64,000 bases of DNA from Mycobacterium szulgai. Its GTDB lineage: Bacteria; Actinomycetota; Actinomycetes; Mycobacteriales; Mycobacteriaceae. Where the stretch lies: NCBI RefSeq assembly GCF_002116635.1, contig NZ_LQPW01000082.1, positions 26,114 through 90,113 of the forward strand. The letters run 5' to 3'. Of this stretch, positions 60,759 through 64,000 are shown one piece after another. The position numbers and the translations under genes were made by a program. Every line of letters starts with the position of its first letter. Positions within the stretch are counted from its first letter, which is position 1. The notes under the pieces are model-generated. The model did no database searches and was not told the DNA's origin. It saw nothing but the letters and a program-made list of their open reading frames with translations.

Positions 60759-62437
60759 TGCTCCTCCTCTGCCATCACACCCGGCAACCGGGCGATGAAC
60801 TCCGCACCTGGCAGGCCCGGCCCTGATTCGGCTTTGCCGGGGCTCGACAGCCAGAGATCACCGCCGAGGGAACGGCTGATCTGGCGGGACAACGCCAGCC
60901 CGATACCCCGCCCGCCGGGTATGCCGGAGTCCGGCTTTGTCGTCCGGCCCTCGGTGAAAAGCTGCTCGACGAAATCGGGTGCGACGCCGTCGCCACTGTC
61001 GGCAACCGTGACGTGCAGCGTCGAACCCTCTTGCAGCAGTTCGACTTCCAGCTCTTTGGCCGGACTCTCGCCGGTTCGGGCTGCATCTATCGCGTTGTCG
61101 ATCAGATTGCCCACCACGGTGGTGACGTCCACGGGCAGCTCCAATCGGCCCGAGACCCAAGTGTTTTCGCCGATCTTCAGCGTCACACCGGCTTCCCGGG
61201 CCCCCGCGGCCTTGGCCGCCAGAAAAGCCTGCAGGTGGGCATCGCGAATGGAGTCGATACCAGGGACCGCCGATCCCAATGGGCCCGAGCCCAACAGCTC
61301 CTCCAGATACTGCAATCCCTCCTCGACGTGGCCGGTGTGCAACAGTCCGTTCAGCAGGTGCAGCCGGTTGGCGAACTCATGGCGCTGTGCGCGCAGCGTC
61401 GTACTCATCACCTGTACCGCGTCGAGTTGGCGCGTCAGCGATTCGACGTCGGTTCGGTCACGCACCACCAACACGGTTCCCAGGGCCCGCCTGTCGCGGG
61501 TTACCGGCCGCGCCGAGACCACCACTATTCGTTCCCCGACGGTGGCCAACGTGGGTGCGGTCTTGTCTGAGGCGGCCTTGAACACATCCAGGACCCGCGG
61601 CGTCAGCCCAACCTCATCGATCGAGCGGCCCAGCTCGTCGCCGATCTTGAGCAGCCGGCATGCCTCATCGTTGACGAAGGTGATGCAGCCGGTGTTGTCC
61701 GCGGCCACCACGCCCTCGTCGATGCCGTGCAGCACCGCCGCCTGAGTGCGCACCAATTCGGCCATCTCGGCCGGTCGCAGACCCAGGGTCAGTCCCCGCC
61801 ATCGACGGGCCAGCGCAACCGAGCCCACCACACCGATCAGCAGTGCCGCGCCTCCCAACGGGGCCAGCACCCGAAGATTGTGCGAGAACTGTTCGTCGAA
61901 CGCCTTCGTGGAGATGCCGACGCTGACCATCCCCAGCACCCGATCCGAACCAGGCGCCAGCACTGGGACTTTGGCGACGATCGAGCGTCCCAGGGTTCCG
62001 GCCTGATGCAGCACCTCCTCGTGTCCGGCCAGCGCCTCGGCGGGATCGGTACTCACCCTGCGGCCCAGTTCGTCGCGATGGGGATGGGCGAGCCGTACGC
62101 CCTGTGTGTTGGCGATGACCACGAACTGCACGTGCGTGCGCTGTTCAACGCGTGAGGCGACGGTTTGCAGCGGACCGGCTGCCAGTTCGTCCACCAAAGC
62201 CGGGGTCGGGCTCAGCCCGGTGTCCTCGTAGCGGGAGATGTTGCCGACGACTGTCGGTGAAGAGGCCACCACCCGCGCGATATCCAATGCGTGCTCGCGG
62301 TACTGCAGGTCCAAGCGGTGACGGTTGAACTGGGCGAAAAGTCCGAACGCGACGACCAGGGTCAGGGTCACGAGGACGAGTTGCAGTAGCAGTACCCGGC
62401 TGGCGAGCCGCAAGTCGATGCGACCCTTGGAGGCCAT
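60740..62437 (-). CDS. CitA/DcuS-type sensor histidine kinase
   Basis: A 565-residue membrane kinase. TM1 is about residues 14-36, followed by a periplasmic PAS (sCache-like) domain with RLAHPHRDELGRR, the ligand-binding signature of CitA/DcuS. TM2 is about 191-210. A cytoplasmic PAS domain spans about 230-330, the H-box is RHEFANRLH with His353, and then HATPase motifs follow (NLIDNAIDAA, GRGIGLALSRQI). It senses an external carboxylate and phosphorylates the downstream regulator. GTG or further starts are possible but ATG 62437 precedes TM1 neatly. Confidence 0.92.
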   Translation of the reverse strand: MASKGRIDLRLASRVLLLQLVLVTLTLVVAFGLFAQFNRHRLDLQYREHALDIARVVASSPTVVGNISRYEDTGLSPTPALVDELAAGPLQTVASRVEQRTHVQFVVIANTQGVRLAHPHRDELGRRVSTDPAEALAGHEEVLHQAGTLGRSIVAKVPVLAPGSDRVLGMVSVGISTKAFDEQFSHNLRVLAPLGGAALLIGVVGSVALARRWRGLTLGLRPAEMAELVRTQAAVLHGIDEGVVAADNTGCITFVNDEACRLLKIGDELGRSIDEVGLTPRVLDVFKAASDKTAPTLATVGERIVVVSARPVTRDRRALGTVLVVRDRTDVESLTRQLDAVQVMSTTLRAQRHEFANRLHLLNGLLHTGHVEEGLQYLEELLGSGPLGSAVPGIDSIRDAHLQAFLAAKAAGAREAGVTLKIGENTWVSGRLELPVDVTTVVGNLIDNAIDAARTGESPAKELEVELLQEGSTLHVTVADSGDGVAPDFVEQLFTEGRTTKPDSGIPGGRGIGLALSRQISRSLGGDLWLSSPGKAESGPGLPGAEFIARLPGVMAEEEQWAAQS

Positions 62438-62645
62438 GGGGGGACCCTACCACGCTGTTTGAGCAAAATGCGCAAAAGCCGTCGGGCTCCCCCAATGGGA
62501 GGAGAGAATTTCATCCGGCAAATCGCTCATTCGCCCGATACGCATGCAGTCGCCGCAGGTCAAAAGTGATCGGTACTGGGCCCAGATGCCGCCCCGGAAA
62601 GCCACTCGAACAATAGCCGCTCGAACAAAAGGGGATCGAGAAGCG
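62438..62645. promoter_or_regulatory. Divergent region between kinase and PE_PGRS genes
   Basis: These 208 bp carry the promoters of the two-component operon and of the PE_PGRS gene. GGGGATCGAG lies 8-17 nt before the PE_PGRS ATG and is a weak ribosome-binding site. No strong inverted repeat was seen. Confidence 0.45.
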
Positions 62646-64000
62646 ATGTCGTACACATTTGTTACCACAGACGCATTGGCAACGGCAGCGTCAGACATGA
62701 CGCACATCGGCTCGGCATTGCATTCGGCGAACGCCATGGCCGCGGCCCCGACTACGGCGGTGCTGGCGGCGGGCGCCGACGAGGTATCGCTGGCCGTGGC
62801 GTCGCTGTTTTCCGGCCATGGACAGGCCTATCAGCAGTTGAGCGCTCAGATGAGGGCGTTTCACGACACGTTTGTGCAGACCCTCACGTCGACTTCGGCC
62901 AGCTATGCGGCCGCCGAGGCAACCAACGCGACACCATTGCGGACCCTGGGACACGAGCTACTGCACGTCATCAATGCCCCGACCGAGGCGCTGGTGGGCC
63001 GCCCGCTGATCGGCAATGGAGCCGACGGCTCGGCGGGCTCGGGGGCATCCGGAGAAGCCGGCGGCATCCTATTGGGCAACGGCGGAAACGGCGGATCCGG
63101 CGCTGCCGGCCAGGCCGGTGGCGCGGGCGGTGCGTCCGGGCTGATCGGCAACGGCGGCGCGGGTGGGGCTGGCGGTGCCGGCGCGAACGGCGGCACCGGC
63201 GGGCACGGCGGCTGGTTGTACGGACATGGCGGCAACGGCGGCAACGGCGGCAGCGCGACGTCGGTCACCATGGCCGGCGGCAGCGGGGGCGCCGGCGGCA
63301 ATGCCGGGCTATGGGGCGCCGGCGGTCATGGCGGTAACGGCGGTGCCGGCATGGCCGGGGCCGATGCGGTCAATCCGGCAGCGGTTAGCGACCCCAACCT
63401 CAACGGCACCGCCGGCACGAGTAATCAGGTCAACAAAGCCGGCGCTGTCACCGGCGGCAACGGCACTGCCGGCGACGCCGGCGGCGCCGGCGTTAACGGC
63501 GGGAGCGGAGGCAACGGCGGCAACGCCGATACCACTCAGGCCAAAGGCGCAACCGCCGGATCCAGCGCCCAGGCCGGTAACGGGGGAATTGGCGGCGACG
63601 GCGGCGCGGGCGGTGCCAGCGGCGGCGACGGGGGTGCGGCCGGCTATGGCCGCACCGACAACAACGTCGCCGCCGGCGGTTGGGGTGGTAACGCCGGCAA
63701 CGGCGGCGCCGGCCTGGCCGGTCAGGGCGGCAGCGCTGGTGGCGCCGGCGGCGGCGGAGGACGCGGCGGGTTGTTGGTGGGCAACGGCGGCGACGGCGGC
63801 GTCGGCGGCAACGGCGGCTACGGCGGCAGCGGGTCTGACGGGGGCGGCGGCGGTGCAGGCGGTGGCCACAACTCCATGGATTCGTCGTCCACGCTCGCGG
63901 CGTACAGCACCAATAACAACGCCTTCGGCGGCAATGGCGGATCCGGCGGCGACGGCGGGGCGGGCGGCCAGGGTGGCCTTGGGGCCGCCGGGGGTGCGGG
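62646..64000 (+). CDS. PE_PGRS family protein, C-terminus cut by window edge
   Basis: The frame starts at ATG 62646 and is still open at 64000, giving 451 visible residues. Residues 1-95 are the PE domain ([40 protein letters not shown]) with the secretion motif YAAAE, followed by the [11 protein letters not shown] junction that marks PE_PGRS proteins. From about residue 125 the sequence is PGRS: dense GGNGG/GGAGG repeats with non-repetitive interruptions ([28 protein letters not shown]). It is exported by ESX-5 in related species and located on the cell surface; the specific role is unknown. Confidence 0.93.
   Translation, partial: MSYTFVTTDALATAASDMTHIGSALHSANAMAAAPTTAVLAAGADEVSLAVASLFSGHGQAYQQLSAQMRAFHDTFVQTLTSTSASYAAAEATNATPLRTLGHELLHVINAPTEALVGRPLIGNGADGSAGSGASGEAGGILLGNGGNGGSGAAGQAGGAGGASGLIGNGGAGGAGGAGANGGTGGHGGWLYGHGGNGGNGGSATSVTMAGGSGGAGGNAGLWGAGGHGGNGGAGMAGADAVNPAAVSDPNLNGTAGTSNQVNKAGAVTGGNGTAGDAGGAGVNGGSGGNGGNADTTQAKGATAGSSAQAGNGGIGGDGGAGGASGGDGGAAGYGRTDNNVAAGGWGGNAGNGGAGLAGQGGSAGGAGGGGGRGGLLVGNGGDGGVGGNGGYGGSGSDGGGGGAGGGHNSMDSSSTLAAYSTNNNAFGGNGGSGGDGGAGGQGGLGAAGGA

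Overview
The window is high-GC actinobacterial DNA from a slow-growing Mycobacterium of the M. kansasii / M. marinum / M. tuberculosis type. The evidence is two PPE-MPTR genes, two short PE genes, a PE_PGRS gene, FAAL-, PapA- and Mpt63-type genes, and a complete mce3 operon. From memory of the M. tuberculosis H37Rv map, the order follows Rv1913 to Rv1975 with local insertions and losses. The exact species cannot be fixed from the sequence alone.

Left part (1-31 kb): a partial secreted protein, a metallo-beta-lactamase-fold hydrolase, an Rv1914c-like protein and an intact single-ORF isocitrate lyase 2 (two ORFs in H37Rv). A sulfotransferase and two PPE-MPTR genes follow. The PPE genes share a near-identical first 470 bp and a common upstream region with conserved inverted repeats and a stem-loop. 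Then come a Gly-rich putative lipoprotein, a luciferase-like monooxygenase, an SRPBCC protein, a PlsC-type acyltransferase, two serine-hydrolase genes (the second lipD), fadD31 and mpt63. An apparent insertion carries an arylsulfatase, a GAP/SfLAP-type membrane protein and a methyltransferase. A DUF2071 protein, an SDR, a SnoaL-like protein, a DJ-1 enzyme with a DJ-1/AraC regulator, and tpx complete this part.

Middle (31-55 kb): the Mce3R regulon. On the left, fadE18-fadE17-echA13 diverge from the mel2-type operon (luciferase-like monooxygenase, ferredoxin/reductase/flavoprotein fusion, ephB, flavin reductase, ribA1-like, SDR). mce3R follows directly, without the roughly 20-gene block (including toxin-antitoxin pairs) that H37Rv carries there. 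mce3R is preceded in its own operon by a limonene-epoxide-hydrolase-like gene. Divergently, yrbE3A-yrbE3B-mce3A-F and four accessory secreted or membrane proteins form one long, mostly overlapping operon. A 19-bp element is shared (17/19) between the echA13/mel2 promoter and the mce3 promoter, with a third copy of its 10-bp core near mce3R; this is the best operator candidate in the window. The genes together suggest lipid import (Mce3) coupled to oxidation, epoxide hydrolysis and beta-oxidation steps under one repressor.

Right part (55-64 kb): a DUF4333-type lipoprotein, a nitronate-monooxygenase-like protein overlapping a NYN nuclease, two divergent PE genes, a PapA2-family acyltransferase, a CitA/DcuS-type two-component system and the start of a PE_PGRS gene that runs off the right edge. 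No tRNA, rRNA, CRISPR array, insertion sequence or prophage was recognised.
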